The notes: generated by a model from the sequence alone, not told the origin. A DNA stretch of 64,000 nucleotides from Sulfurimicrobium sp963779055 (GCA_963779055.1 CAVZWN010000002.1:62001-126000), one strand, 5' to 3'; counted from the first letter of the stretch, positions 8,316 to 21,115 are shown. Program-made: numbers and translations.

Positions 8316-8513
8316 ATGACGCAATGGATGAGTGGCACATTTCAGCTTGGCGCAATGCTGCTGGTGCTGTTGGCGCTCGCGCAGTGGCCTATTACGGCCG
8401 GTGCCGATTCGTATCGTATCGCGCCGCAGGCGCAGCAGGCGGCTGCCGGAACGGCTCCGGCGCATCTGAACTGGATGCTGGAGCAGCACTGGCATGTGGT
8501 AAACGGGCAATAG
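8316..8513 (+). CDS. Small secreted or membrane-anchored hypothetical protein
   Basis: Short protein of 65 residues with a very strong ribosome binding site (AAAGGAGGGTG, seven bases from ATG). Residues 10-30 (LGAMLLVLLALAQWPITAGA) form a signal peptide or single membrane anchor. The mature part is only about 35 residues, rich in Ala and Gln, and ends LEQHWHVVNGQ. I do not recognise a family. It lies ten bases before the patatin-like lipoprotein gene and is probably translated with it. Confidence 0.6.
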   Translation: MTQWMSGTFQLGAMLLVLLALAQWPITAGADSYRIAPQAQQAAAGTAPAHLNWMLEQHWHVVNGQ

Positions 8514-8523
8514 AGAGCTTTAC

Positions 8524-9471
8524 TTGAAGCGCAAGCCCGGTTCCGGATTCCTGTTGTGGGTGCTGCTGGTATTGACACTGGCCGGTTGCGCCAGCCAGCC
8601 GATTGTTTTCAAGGATGTCGTTCCGCCTGAGGCGGCCAGACTTCGCGCCGTCCAGACCGGGCATCCGGTAATTGCCCTGGTGCTGGGCGGTGGCGCTTCC
8701 CGCGGTTTCGCGCATGTCGGGGTGATTAAGGCGCTCGAGCAGCAGGGCATCAGGCCCGATATCGTGGTGGGCACCAGCGCCGGCAGCTTTGTCGGCGCGC
8801 TTTATGCCGGCGGTTATGATGCCGTCGCGCTTGAGGTGATTGCCCTCGGGATGGAGCAGGCGCAATTGCGCGACGTTACCTTTCCTGACCGCGGCTTCGT
8901 CAAGGGTGAGCTGATGCAGGACTTCATCAATCAGTACCTCGACAACCGTTCCATCGAAGATTTGCCCAGGCGTTATGCCGCCGTTGCTACCGATTTGCAG
9001 AGCGGCTCGATGATGGTGTTCAATCGCGGCAATACCGGCATGGCCGTGCGCGCCTCAAGCTCGATTCCGGGCGTATTTCAGCCCGTCAGTATCGCCGGCA
9101 GGGAGTATGTGGATGGCGGCGTGCTAAGCCCGGTGCCGGTGCGGGTGGCAAAGAAAATGAAGCCGGACATCATCATTGCGGTAGACGTGTCGCGCAAGCC
9201 CGATAGCGCCGTGGAAATCCGCGATACCCTGGATGTGCTGTCGCAAACCATCGCCATCATGGGCAAGGAGTCGAGCCAGGCGGAAATGCGCGAGGCGGAT
9301 GTGGTGATCCGGCCGGATGTGAGCGAAATCGGAGCAGTTGATTTCGAGGCGAGAAAACTGGCCATCGAAATGGGCGAAAAGGCCGCTCAGGAAAATTTGC
9401 CGCGCATTCTCGCCCTGCTCGGGGAAAAGCGCCAGCGCAAGGCGGAAAGCGCCAGCCAGGCCAATCCCTGA
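8524..9471 (+). CDS. Patatin-like phospholipase lipoprotein
   Basis: Lipoprotein of 315 residues starting with TTG at 8524. No ATG lies near, and the start is supported by the signal sequence LLWVLLVLTLAGCAS with a lipobox Cys. The patatin fold has all key parts: the oxyanion loop GGGASRGFAH from about residue 55, nucleophile Ser84 in GTSAGS, and catalytic Asp197 in DGG. It belongs to the RssA/YlbK-type group and presumably acts on phospholipids or lysophospholipids at the periplasmic face. The C-terminal tail is basic and polar. Confidence 0.9.
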   Translation: MKRKPGSGFLLWVLLVLTLAGCASQPIVFKDVVPPEAARLRAVQTGHPVIALVLGGGASRGFAHVGVIKALEQQGIRPDIVVGTSAGSFVGALYAGGYDAVALEVIALGMEQAQLRDVTFPDRGFVKGELMQDFINQYLDNRSIEDLPRRYAAVATDLQSGSMMVFNRGNTGMAVRASSSIPGVFQPVSIAGREYVDGGVLSPVPVRVAKKMKPDIIIAVDVSRKPDSAVEIRDTLDVLSQTIAIMGKESSQAEMREADVVIRPDVSEIGAVDFEARKLAIEMGEKAAQENLPRILALLGEKRQRKAESASQANP

Positions 9472-9480
9472 ATCAAACCA

Positions 9481-9867
9481 TCAGGTCTGCGTCCAGGGCA
9501 GGCCTTCGAAACGCCATCCATTGATCATGTTGCGGTGATAGTGGTCGTCGAGGTCGCCTTCGAAACCATGCAGCACGTTGTACACCTCCGTCAGCCCTGC
9601 CTGCTCCAGCACCAGTCCTGCGTCCACCGAGCGCCGCCCGGAACGGCAGATCAGTACCACCGGGCGGTTGATGCTGGCGGCGGTTTTGACGTGCGAGACG
9701 AAGTGCGGGTTCACTTCCCAATCCGGCGCATCCACCCACGGAATCAGGATCGACCCGTCAGGGTGGCCGACGAACAGAAATTCCATCTCGCTGCGCACAT
9801 CGATGAATACCGCTTCGCGGCGGGTATGCAGAAGCTCATGGGCTTGTTTGGGGGTGAGATGTTCCAT
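9481..9867 (-). CDS. Rhodanese-like domain protein
   Basis: Single-domain rhodanese of 128 residues. The domain runs DVRSEMEFLFVGHPDGS to the active-site loop CRSGRRSVDAG with the catalytic cysteine. An extra tail of about 25 residues ends GWRFEGLPWTQT. Single-domain rhodaneses act in sulfane sulfur transfer; the partner is not evident. It is convergent with the patatin-like gene and divergent from metH. Confidence 0.88.
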   Translation of the reverse strand: MEHLTPKQAHELLHTRREAVFIDVRSEMEFLFVGHPDGSILIPWVDAPDWEVNPHFVSHVKTAASINRPVVLICRSGRRSVDAGLVLEQAGLTEVYNVLHGFEGDLDDHYHRNMINGWRFEGLPWTQT

Positions 9868-9948
9868 CCGGAACCTCCTTGTCGTTCAGTGAGTTGGCGT
9901 CTGGTGATATTATTGCACTCTTTTCTGCCCGAATAGCATCGCATAATC

Positions 9949-13773
<3,825 letters not shown>

Positions 13774-13850
13774 AATTAGACTGGCGTTGCACTGGGTTCC
13801 GACTGCGTGTATCGTTACGTCTTACCAAATCTTACCGGCGGTAATTTCCC

Positions 13851-14108
13851 ATGGAAACGACCAAACTCTCATCCAAAGGACAGATCATCCTACCGAAATC
13901 GGTGCGCGAGTCGCATCACTGGTCGGCAGGAATGGAGTTTGTAATCGAGGACACACCGGACGGAGTCATGCTGCGCCCGGCCAAATCTTTCAGCCCGACC
14001 CGTCTTCAGGATGTGATCGGCTGCATGGGTTACACCGGCCCCGCCAGGTCGCTTGAAGACATGGAGGCTGCGATCGCCGAAGGAGCCAAGAACCATGCTG
14101 GCAGTTGA
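13851..14108 (+). CDS. AbrB/MazE-family antitoxin (VapB-like)
   Basis: DNA-binding protein of 85 residues with the swapped-hairpin AbrB signature at the N-terminus (TTKLSSKGQIILPKSVRE). The C-terminal part would bind the toxin. It overlaps the PIN-domain toxin gene by 14 bases, the usual arrangement for a vapBC pair, and likely represses its own operon. The pair lies between metH and trpG and is probably an acquired module. Confidence 0.88.
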   Translation: METTKLSSKGQIILPKSVRESHHWSAGMEFVIEDTPDGVMLRPAKSFSPTRLQDVIGCMGYTGPARSLEDMEAAIAEGAKNHAGS

Positions 14109-14484
14109 TACCAATTTGCTGGTGCGTATCGTCGCCAACGACGATCCCGAGCAGGCAAGACGTGTGGCTGCACTGTTCGAGGCAGAACAGATTTTTGTTC
14201 CCAAGACGGTGTTACTTGAAACCGAGTGGGTGTTGCGCTACGCCTACAAGCAGGGTTCTGGCTCCATTGCCCACGCTTTACGCACGATTGCGGGGCTGCC
14301 GAATGTCACATTGGAAAATCCCGCTGAACTTGCTCTGGCGCTCAGCTGGTTTGAGGGTGGACTGGATTTTGCCGACGCCTTGCATCTGGCGAGCAGCCAA
14401 AGGGCCGGCCGCTTTGCCACATTCGATACAAAGTTTGCCAAGCGAGCACAGACGCTGAGCGAAGTCGACATTGTGCAGGTCTAG
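14095..14484 (+). CDS. PIN-domain toxin (VapC-like)
   Basis: Ribonuclease toxin of 129 residues. The start at 14095 (MLAVDTNLLVRI) is chosen because it opens the PIN fold. A start 14 codons upstream lies inside the antitoxin gene. The acidic residues of the active site are visible: Asp in AVDTNLL, Glu in LLETEWVLR, Asp in GGLDFADALHLA and Asp in FATFDTKFAK. VapC enzymes cut tRNA or rRNA. The gene appears intact. Confidence 0.9.
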   Translation: MLAVDTNLLVRIVANDDPEQARRVAALFEAEQIFVPKTVLLETEWVLRYAYKQGSGSIAHALRTIAGLPNVTLENPAELALALSWFEGGLDFADALHLASSQRAGRFATFDTKFAKRAQTLSEVDIVQV

Positions 14485-14517
14485 TAAACATTTAAGAAAC
14501 AACAGGATGTGCGCAAT

Positions 14518-15090
14518 ATGCTGCTGATGATCGACAATTACGATTCTTTTACCTACAACCTGGTGCAGTATTTCGGTGAGCTGGGCGAGGACGTGCAGGT
14601 TTACCGCAACGACGAGATCACCGTGGAGCAGGTGGCTGCGCAGAAGCCCGATCACATCGTGATTTCGCCTGGCCCCTGTTCGCCTTCCGAGGCCGGGATC
14701 TCGGTGGCGGTGATTCAGGAATTTGCCGGCAAGGTGCCGCTGCTGGGCGTGTGCCTCGGCCATCAGAGCATCGGTCAGGCGTTTGGCGGAAAAATCATCC
14801 ATGCAAAGCAGCTCATGCACGGCAAGACCTCGCTGATCCACCACAAGGATGCGGGCGTGTTCAAGGGCCTGCCCAACCCCTTCACCGCTACGCGCTACCA
14901 CTCGCTGGTGATCGAGCGCGAGACCATGCCGGATTGCCTCGAAATCACCGCCTGGACCGATGACGGCGAGATCATGGGGGTGCGCCACAAGACCCTGCAG
15001 GTAGAAGGCGTGCAGTTCCATCCGGAATCCATCCTGACCGAGCACGGCCACCAGATGCTGGCTAATTTCCTCAAGGAGAAGCGCGCGTGA
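14518..15090 (+). CDS. trpG: Anthranilate/aminodeoxychorismate synthase glutaminase subunit
   Basis: Class I glutamine amidotransferase of 190 residues that supplies ammonia to TrpE and often also to PabB. The start is the ATG at 14518 (MLLMIDNYDSF). A GTG three codons upstream is possible. The catalytic Cys lies in LLGVCLGHQSIGQAFGG and the His/Glu pair in GVQFHPESIL. The stop overlaps the start of trpD by one base, so translation is coupled. trpE is not in the window. Confidence 0.93.
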   Translation: MLLMIDNYDSFTYNLVQYFGELGEDVQVYRNDEITVEQVAAQKPDHIVISPGPCSPSEAGISVAVIQEFAGKVPLLGVCLGHQSIGQAFGGKIIHAKQLMHGKTSLIHHKDAGVFKGLPNPFTATRYHSLVIERETMPDCLEITAWTDDGEIMGVRHKTLQVEGVQFHPESILTEHGHQMLANFLKEKRA

Positions 15091-16119
15091 TGACGCCCAA
15101 GGAAGCGCTGGTACGGCTGATCGAGCAGCGCGAGATTTTTCACGACGAGATGCTGTCGCTGATGCGCCAGATCATGAGCGGGGAAGTGACCCAGGCGCAG
15201 ATCGCCGCCATCCTCATGGGCCTGCGGGTAAAAAAGGAGACCGTCGGTGAAATTTCCGCCGCCGCCCAGGTGATGCGCGAATTCTCCACCAAGGTGCCGG
15301 TGACAAACACCGGGCATCTGGTGGATACCTGCGGTACCGGGGGGGATGCGGCGCACACCTTCAATATCTCCACTGCCGCAGCCTTTGTCGCTGCCGCTGC
15401 CGGGGCGCGCGTGGCCAAGCATGGCGGGCGCTCGGTGTCTTCCACCTGCGGCTCGGCCGATGTGCTGGAGGCGCTGGGGGTCAATCTCAACCTCACGCCG
15501 GAACAGGTCGGCCAGAGCATTGACGAAATCGGCATCGGCTTCATGTTCGCGCCCAATTTCCACGGCGCCATGAAGCACGCCGCGCCGGTGCGGCGCGAGC
15601 TGGGGGTGCGGACCATTTTCAACGTGCTGGGGCCGCTCACCAATCCCGGCCGGGGCAAGCAACCAGGTCATGGGCGTGTTCCACCCCGATCTGGTCGGCA
15701 TCCAGGCGCGCGTGCTGCAGCGCCTGGGCAGCAGCCACGTAATGGTGGTGCATGGCTCTGATGGGCTGGACGAGATCACCCTCTCGGGCGATACGCTGGT
15801 CGCCGAACTGAAGGACGGCGAAATCAGCGAATACACCCTGCACCCGCGTGAATTCGGCTTCGAGGCCTGTGATCTGGAATCCCTGAAAGTCTGGGATGCA
15901 ACCCAGGCCCGGGACATGCTGCTTGGCGTGCTCGACAATTTGCCCGGCCCGGCGCGTAACATCGTGCAACTCAACGCCGGTGCTGCAATCTATGTGGCAG
16001 GATGCGCGGCAACCCTGGCAGATGGGATCGCCAGGGCGCACACAGTCATCGAAAGCGGTGCCGCGCGCGAAAAGCTGCGCCAGCTGGTGGAAGTTTCCAA
16101 CCGTTTCAAGGGGGCCTGA
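15090..16119 (+). pseudogene. trpD: Anthranilate phosphoribosyltransferase, one frameshift
   Basis: Second gene of trpGDC. The first 190 residues are a normal TrpD (MRQIMSGEVTQAQIAAILMG, DTCGTGGDAAHTFNISTAAA, KHGGRSVSSTCGSADVLEALG). At about 15648 there is one G too many: CCCGGCCGGGG where CCC GCC GGG is expected after LGPLTN. The frame then moves by one and resumes as NQVMGVFHPDLVGIQARVLQRLG. With that base removed the protein would be about 342 residues, the normal length, with no other fault. A translational start at GTG 15087 is an alternative. In a genome with intact trpG and trpC a sequencing error is the simplest reading, but a real mutation is possible. Confidence 0.9.
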
Positions 16120-16122
16120 TTC

Positions 16123-16911
16123 ATGTCTGATATCCTGAACAAAATCATCGAGGTAAAACGGCTGGAAGTAACCCGTGCACTGGGCAAAAAGCCCTATGCC
16201 GTGATCCGCGCCGAAGCCGAGGACATGCCGCCGACACGCGATTTTATCGGTGCTGTTCGCGGCAAGATCGCGGCGGGAAAATCCGCCGTGATCGCCGAAA
16301 TCAAGAAAGCCAGTCCCTCGAAAGGCATCATCCGGGAAAACTTCGATCCGGCAGCGATAGCACGGAGCTATGAAAAGCACGGCGCAGCCTGCCTTTCCGT
16401 GCTCACGGACAGCCAGTTTTTCAAGGGCAGCAAGAATGACCTGATCGATGCGCGTGCCGCCTGCAAATTGCCGGTGCTGCGCAAGGATTTCATGGTCGAC
16501 CCCTACCAGATCTGCCGCGCCCGCACCATCGGCGCCGACTGCATCCTGCTGATCGTAGCCGCGCTGGAACTGCCGCGCATGCTGGAACTGGAAGCCGTGG
16601 CGCATGAGCTCGGCATGGCGGTATTGGTGGAATCCCACGATGCAGCCGAGCTGGAACTGGCGCTGCAACTCAAGACACCGCTGATCGGCATCAACAACCG
16701 CAACCTGCGCACCTTCGAAACCCGGCTGGAAACCACGCTGGAGCTGCTGCCGCAGATTCCCAAGGATCGCATCGTGATTACCGAAAGCGGCATCCTCAAG
16801 ACGGAGGACGTGCAGCGCATGCGTGAAAACAGCGTCAACGCCTTCCTGGTCGGCGAGGCCTTCATGCGTGCGGAGGATCCGGGTCTGGAGCTGGAGCGGC
16901 TGTTCGCCTGA
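16123..16911 (+). CDS. trpC: Indole-3-glycerol phosphate synthase
   Basis: Tryptophan pathway enzyme, a TIM barrel of 262 residues. The signature VIAEIKKASPSKGIIRENFDP and the catalytic segments VLRKDFMVDPYQ, LIGINNRNLRTFE and ITESGI are all present. It starts three bases after trpD. It is a separate enzyme, not fused to TrpF. Confidence 0.96.
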   Translation: MSDILNKIIEVKRLEVTRALGKKPYAVIRAEAEDMPPTRDFIGAVRGKIAAGKSAVIAEIKKASPSKGIIRENFDPAAIARSYEKHGAACLSVLTDSQFFKGSKNDLIDARAACKLPVLRKDFMVDPYQICRARTIGADCILLIVAALELPRMLELEAVAHELGMAVLVESHDAAELELALQLKTPLIGINNRNLRTFETRLETTLELLPQIPKDRIVITESGILKTEDVQRMRENSVNAFLVGEAFMRAEDPGLELERLFA

Positions 16912-16945
16912 GGATGGGTATGCGCTTCGCGCATGCTTGATTGAG

Positions 16946-17417
16946 TGCCGGGGCCGCCCGGCAGCGGGTTACTTTCTTTGTGCGGCCAAAGAAGAGTAAC
17001 CAAAGAAATGCCGCCCCACCGCGCCGCCCTACGGGTTCCTTCGGATTGACAGGCGAATTGGGCGTCTGCGCAACTCGCGCTGACGCGCTCAGACAGGGCG
17101 CAGCCGACACCCCCCCAATTCGCCTGTCAATCCGAAGCGGCGCAGAGGGGAAGTTGGGTGGTGGCTCCACGGTCAGAGATAAAACAGGAAATGCGTCACA
17201 TGCGCCAAACTCCCCTCGGTCCACCGCCGAGCAGCACAGGCAAGCCGGGAGCAGTCGGCGAGCACTGTCTGAGCGCAAAGCGCGAGTTGCGCAGCCGCCC
17301 GGCTTGACGAGCAGCGCAGGGTACCCCGTAGGGGCGGTGGATGGGGGTCGCCTTCTTTGGTTTACCTTTCTTGGCGAAGCAAGAAAGGTAATCAGCCGCC
17401 GGGCTGCCCCCGGCAAG
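16946..17417. repeat. 472-bp nested palindromic element
   Basis: A GC-rich stretch with no credible gene but extensive self-complementarity. The outer arms (about 16946-17035 and 17330-17417) are imperfect inverted copies containing TTACTTTCTTTG/CTTTGGTTTACC-type motifs. A perfect 23-base inverted pair lies at 17040-17062 and 17114-17136. A further pair (17066-17096 and 17265-17294) matches except around the central GTC/AAA. Frames across it are open only because the composition avoids stops. It resembles dispersed palindromic elements of proteobacterial chromosomes that I know only by appearance. The element ends just before a promoter. Confidence 0.75.
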
Positions 17418-17473
17418 CAAATAACCCGCGAAGCGGACAAAACCATGCTGCACCCGCTTGAGAATATTATTAG

Positions 17474-17525
17474 TTGACAATCTAACGCCAACGGAAGATA
17501 TTTATACCTCACGCACACGTTAGAT
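17474..17525 (+). promoter_or_regulatory. Promoter and dyad of the MerR unit
   Basis: TTGACA at 17474-17479 is followed after 19 bases by TATTTA at 17499-17504. The overlong spacer is typical of MerR-controlled promoters. ATCTAACG at 17480-17487 is repeated inverted as CGTTAGAT at 17518-17525. The MerR-family gene is the second gene downstream. Confidence 0.5.
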
Positions 17526-17537
17526 ATGGAGGCTGTC

Positions 17538-17759
17538 ATGCACACCACTGATGTAACGATTCACATCAACCAGACGATTGCGCAGGATCAACAGCAGGCA
17601 TTGGAAGCGACCATTCGTGAAATTGACGGTGTGATTGCGCCGCGCTTCAATCTGCCGCACATGCTTGTTGTTTTGTATAACCCAGATAAAACCTCTCCGG
17701 AAGTATTGCTGAACACCGTCAGAGGCAAAGGCTATCAGGCTCAACTTGTCGGTTTATAA
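17538..17759 (+). CDS. Small HMA-like protein without CXXC
   Basis: Protein of 73 residues starting at the ATG at 17538 (MHTTDVTIHINQ), with GGAGG seven bases upstream. The beta-alpha-beta pattern (DVTIHINQTIAQ, ALEATIREIDGVI, HMLVVLYNPDKTSPEVLLNTV, GYQAQLVGL) resembles heavy-metal-associated domains. It has no cysteine at all, so it cannot bind metal by the usual CXXC. It is followed two bases later by a MerR-family regulator. Function unknown. Confidence 0.6.
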   Translation: MHTTDVTIHINQTIAQDQQQALEATIREIDGVIAPRFNLPHMLVVLYNPDKTSPEVLLNTVRGKGYQAQLVGL

Positions 17760-17761
17760 AA

Positions 17762-18241
17762 TTGAAAGAACACGAGCAACTTCATAAGATCGGGGATGTG
17801 GCCAAAACCTTGGTCACATCCATCCGTGCTATACGTTATTACGAGGAAGAGGGGTTGATCACTCCGTTGCGTTCGAAGGGTAGTACACGTATGTATTCCC
17901 AACGTCACGTTGACCGTTTGCGCACTATTCTGAAGCTGGCTGAGAGCGGTTATTCCCTCGGGGTAATCAAATCTCTCGCCCTCGCTCGCGAACTGCACAA
18001 AACCGGCGATGAAAGCCAGAAAGCTGTCAGTAGCCATCTGGATGAAATTCTGGCCGGAATTCAAGGGCAGGTTCAGCAGCTTCAATCGCTGGAAAAACAG
18101 ATTAGTGCAGCGAAATCTACAGTCAAAAAGTGTTCGGGCTGCAAAAATGAGCCAAGTTCCAGGGGCTGCCCGGATTGTCCTGTCCGTCAGCATCTTTCAG
18201 AAATCGAGTTACTGAATTTGGTGTGGGATCAGGAAGAGTAA
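17762..18241 (+). CDS. MerR-family transcriptional regulator
   Basis: Regulator of 159 residues starting with TTG at 17762, directly after the stop of the small HMA-like gene and probably translationally coupled. The N-terminal winged helix is clear (HKIGDVAKTLVTSIRAIRYY, RMYSQRHVDRLRTILKLAE). A dimerisation coiled coil follows. The C-terminus carries a cysteine group (KKCSGCKN...GCPDCPV) that could bind a metal or sense redox state. It probably controls its own promoter at 17474. Confidence 0.85.
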   Translation: MKEHEQLHKIGDVAKTLVTSIRAIRYYEEEGLITPLRSKGSTRMYSQRHVDRLRTILKLAESGYSLGVIKSLALARELHKTGDESQKAVSSHLDEILAGIQGQVQQLQSLEKQISAAKSTVKKCSGCKNEPSSRGCPDCPVRQHLSEIELLNLVWDQEE

Positions 18242-18355
18242 GAGCTGCAATGGGCCGGGAGTATGCATACGAGGCTTTAAAAAGGGGAAGTCTCAGCCTG
18301 TAACACGGCACCCACCAGGAATAACCTGGGCGGCAGCCTCGACCGAAACCCAATA

Positions 18356-19051
18356 TCAAGGTACTTCCGCCGCCGGCATCCTCGCCAGAATAATTGCCGT
18401 TTTCTTCGCCAGCCCCCGTGCATTGCGATGCGTATCGTAATAACGCGGGTTGGGCACCATCGCGGCGAGTCTGGCGGCCTGCTCCGGCCCCAGACTGGCG
18501 GCGCTGGTCTTGTAGTAGTAGCGCGAGGCGGCTTCCGCGCCGAACACGCCGTTGCCCCATTCGATCACGTTGAGGTAGATCTCGAAAATCCGCCGCTTCG
18601 ACAGCATTTTTTCCAGCATCAGCGTAATCAGCACCTCTTCGCCTTTGCGCCAGAAGGCTTTGCGGGAGGAGAGGAAAAGGTTTTTTGCCAGTTGCTGGCT
18701 GATGGTAGAGCCTCCGGCGACGATCTTGCCCTTCTTCAGATTCTTCTCGTAGGCCTTCTGGATGCCATCCCAGTCAAAACCCTCATGATCGACGAATTTG
18801 GCGTCTTCGGAGGCGATCAGGGCGCGCTTGAGGTGGGGTGAAATACGGTTGTAGGGCACCCATCTGTGCCGCAGTTCGGCGTCCGGGTTTTTTGCCTGCA
18901 TCTCCGCCAGGCGCGTACTCATGAAGGCGCTGGTCGAAGGGTTGTGATCCACCCACCACCAGATATGCGCGAATATCCATGCCTGATACAGTACGACGAT
19001 TACGACCAGAAACAGTACGCCGCGCCACAGCCAGCGCCACAGGAATTTCAT
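18356..19051 (-). CDS. mtgA: Monofunctional peptidoglycan transglycosylase
   Basis: Family GT51 enzyme of 231 residues that polymerises lipid II. One N-terminal membrane anchor (LWRGVLFLVVIVVLYQAWIF) precedes the catalytic domain. The first catalytic Glu lies in IASEDAKFVDHEGFDWDGIQ, and the GGSTISQQLAKNLFL motif is intact. The start at 19051 overlaps the aroE stop by four bases, so the two are co-translated. There is no transpeptidase domain. Confidence 0.95.
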   Translation of the reverse strand: MKFLWRWLWRGVLFLVVIVVLYQAWIFAHIWWWVDHNPSTSAFMSTRLAEMQAKNPDAELRHRWVPYNRISPHLKRALIASEDAKFVDHEGFDWDGIQKAYEKNLKKGKIVAGGSTISQQLAKNLFLSSRKAFWRKGEEVLITLMLEKMLSKRRIFEIYLNVIEWGNGVFGAEAASRYYYKTSAASLGPEQAARLAAMVPNPRYYDTHRNARGLAKKTAIILARMPAAEVP

Positions 19052-19863
19052 AGGGCCTTCAGCATGGCCATGACCGGCGGGGTATCGGGGCGCACGCCGC
19101 GCCACAGGAAAAACGACTCTGCCGCCTGCTCCACCAGCATGCCCAGCCCGTCCGCGAGCTGGCTTGCGCCGTTGCTCTGCGCAAAGCGCAGGAAGGGCGT
19201 CAGCCCCTTGCCGTACATCATGTCGTAGGCCAGGCTGCCGGGAGAAAACACGCCGGGCGGCAGAGGGGGGAGCTCGTCCGACAGGCTGCTGGAAGTGGCG
19301 TTGATGATCAGGTCGAAATGGCAGCTGGCCAGGCTGGCGTATTCGCCGCTGGAGATGTCGCCATGGGGCAGGAATTGCTGGGCTAGTTCGTGTGCTTTGG
19401 CGGGGGTGCGGTTGGCGATCGCAAACAGCGCCGGGCATTCTTTCAGCAGGGGCAGGATAACGCCTCGCGCTGCGCCGCCCGCACCCATGAGCAGGATCTT
19501 CTTGCCGCGGATGGCAAAGCCCAGGTTGCGGGTGATATCTTGAACCAGCCCCGCGCCATCGGTGTTGTCGCCCAGAATCCCGTCATCCTCGAACTTGAGG
19601 GTGTTGACCGCCTGTGCCAGCTGCGCGCGTTCGGTCAGGCGGGTGGCGAGCTGCCATGCTTCCTGCTTGAACGGCACGGTGACATTCAGCCCCCTGCCCC
19701 CTTCTGCCTGGAATTTTTTCACTGCCGCGGCGAAGCCGTCGAGCGGCGCGAGCAGCGTGGTGTAGCTCAGGTCCTGCCCGGTCTGGCGCGCAAATTCGGC
19801 ATGAATCAGGGGGGATTTGCTGTGGGCAATGGGGTTTCCCACAACGGCGTAACGGTCGGTCAT
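19048..19863 (-). CDS. aroE: Shikimate dehydrogenase
   Basis: NADP-dependent enzyme of the chorismate pathway, 271 residues. The substrate-binding motif VVGNPIAHSKSPLIHAEFA is at the N-terminus. Catalytic Lys lies in LNVTVPFKQEA and the nucleotide-binding loop in LLMGAGGAARGV. Overlap with mtgA at the 3' end shows an operon. Confidence 0.96.
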   Translation of the reverse strand: MTDRYAVVGNPIAHSKSPLIHAEFARQTGQDLSYTTLLAPLDGFAAAVKKFQAEGGRGLNVTVPFKQEAWQLATRLTERAQLAQAVNTLKFEDDGILGDNTDGAGLVQDITRNLGFAIRGKKILLMGAGGAARGVILPLLKECPALFAIANRTPAKAHELAQQFLPHGDISSGEYASLASCHFDLIINATSSSLSDELPPLPPGVFSPGSLAYDMMYGKGLTPFLRFAQSNGASQLADGLGMLVEQAAESFFLWRGVRPDTPPVMAMLKAL

Positions 19864-19987
19864 CTTGGCTGGATCAGGAAATAATCGGAAGTTGTGGATT
19901 TTACCTGAGTCATGCTGTGGCCAACGTCAATTTATGAAACATTCGGGTTAAAATGACCGCTCATTATTGGTGGGTGGTTAAGGCCTT

Positions 19988-21115
19988 ATGAAAGCGAATC
20001 CGGCTTCCGAACGTTACCGGTCGGCGCAAAGAGTGACCTGGATCAGTGTCGCGGTAAACGTGATCCTGACGGTGTTGCAGATCGTCATCGGCCTGATCGG
20101 AAAATCCTCGGCACTGGTGGCAGACGGCCTGCATTCCCTCTCCGATCTGCTGTGCGATTTTCTTGTGCTGTTCGCCAACCGTCACGGCTCCAAGGATGCG
20201 GACGAGGATCACCCCTATGGCCACGGGCGGATCGAAACCGCCACCACGCTGGTGCTGGGTGTCATCCTGATGGGCACCGGCACCATGCTGTTGTGGGGGG
20301 CGGCGCAGCGCCTGCAGGACCCCTCGGCGTTACAGACGGTTCATGTCATGACGCTGTGGGTTGCCGGGCTCACGCTTGTATGCAAGGAAGGCCTCTTCCG
20401 CTACATGCTGCATGTGGCGCGCAAGCTGAATTCGCGCATGCTCGAAGCGAATGCCTGGCATGCACGTTCCGACGCAGCTTCCTCGGCGATCGTGGTGGTG
20501 GGCATCGCCGGCAATCTGGCCGGGGTGACTTCGCTGGACCTGCTAGCGGCGGCACTGGTGGCAGCGATGATCTTCCGCATGGGCTGGAAGCAGGCTTACC
20601 ACGCCCTGATGGAACTGATTGATACCAGCCTGGATGAAAAAGATGTGGCGGCGATCCGAGCTACCCTGCTGGCGACGCCCGGTGTGCGCGATATGCACGA
20701 GTTGCGTACGCGGCGCATGGGTGACCGGGCGCTGGTGGATGCACATGTGCTGGTCGATCCAAAAATCAGTGTGTCCGAGGGGCATTACGTAGCGGAAACG
20801 GCGCGCGCCCGCGTGGTCAAAATTCATGATGCACTCGATGTGATGATTCATATTGACCCCGAGGACGATTCGGCGGTCAAGCGCAGCCTGCATCTGCCTC
20901 CGCGCGAAACCCTGCTGGCGCATCTGGAACAGCAGCTTGGCATGCCGTTACCTCTGTCCAGCCGGACTGTTTTGCACTATCTGGACGGCAGGGTGGAGGC
21001 GGATATTTTCCTGAAAGATACTGCCTCCGGGGACGCCTTCACCAAGGCTGCTGTACTGCCTGAAAATGACCCCTATTTTGGTGCGATCCGGTTATTTCAA
21101 GAGGTTGCACCATGA
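19988..21115 (+). CDS. Cation diffusion facilitator family exporter
   Basis: CDF antiporter of 375 residues for divalent metals (Zn, Fe, Mn or Co). Transmembrane helices fill about residues 15-215. Metal-site signatures are DGLHSLSDLLCDF in helix 2 and the HARSDAASS motif (HxxxD) in helix 5. A cytoplasmic domain of about 160 residues follows, longer than in FieF, with extra sequence after residue 300. Metal specificity cannot be decided here. Its 3' end overlaps an NtrC site that serves glnA. Confidence 0.88.
   Translation: MKANPASERYRSAQRVTWISVAVNVILTVLQIVIGLIGKSSALVADGLHSLSDLLCDFLVLFANRHGSKDADEDHPYGHGRIETATTLVLGVILMGTGTMLLWGAAQRLQDPSALQTVHVMTLWVAGLTLVCKEGLFRYMLHVARKLNSRMLEANAWHARSDAASSAIVVVGIAGNLAGVTSLDLLAAALVAAMIFRMGWKQAYHALMELIDTSLDEKDVAAIRATLLATPGVRDMHELRTRRMGDRALVDAHVLVDPKISVSEGHYVAETARARVVKIHDALDVMIHIDPEDDSAVKRSLHLPPRETLLAHLEQQLGMPLPLSSRTVLHYLDGRVEADIFLKDTASGDAFTKAAVLPENDPYFGAIRLFQEVAP

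Noticed and set aside
9868..9948. Cobalamin riboswitch before metH
   Set aside because: The 81-base gap is too short and lacks the conserved B12-box.
16862..17548. Open frames on both strands over the region after trpC, up to about 228 residues
   Set aside because: They cover the nested palindrome, have repeat-derived Arg/Pro/Ala-rich sequence, and are open on both strands, as expected of structured GC-rich DNA.
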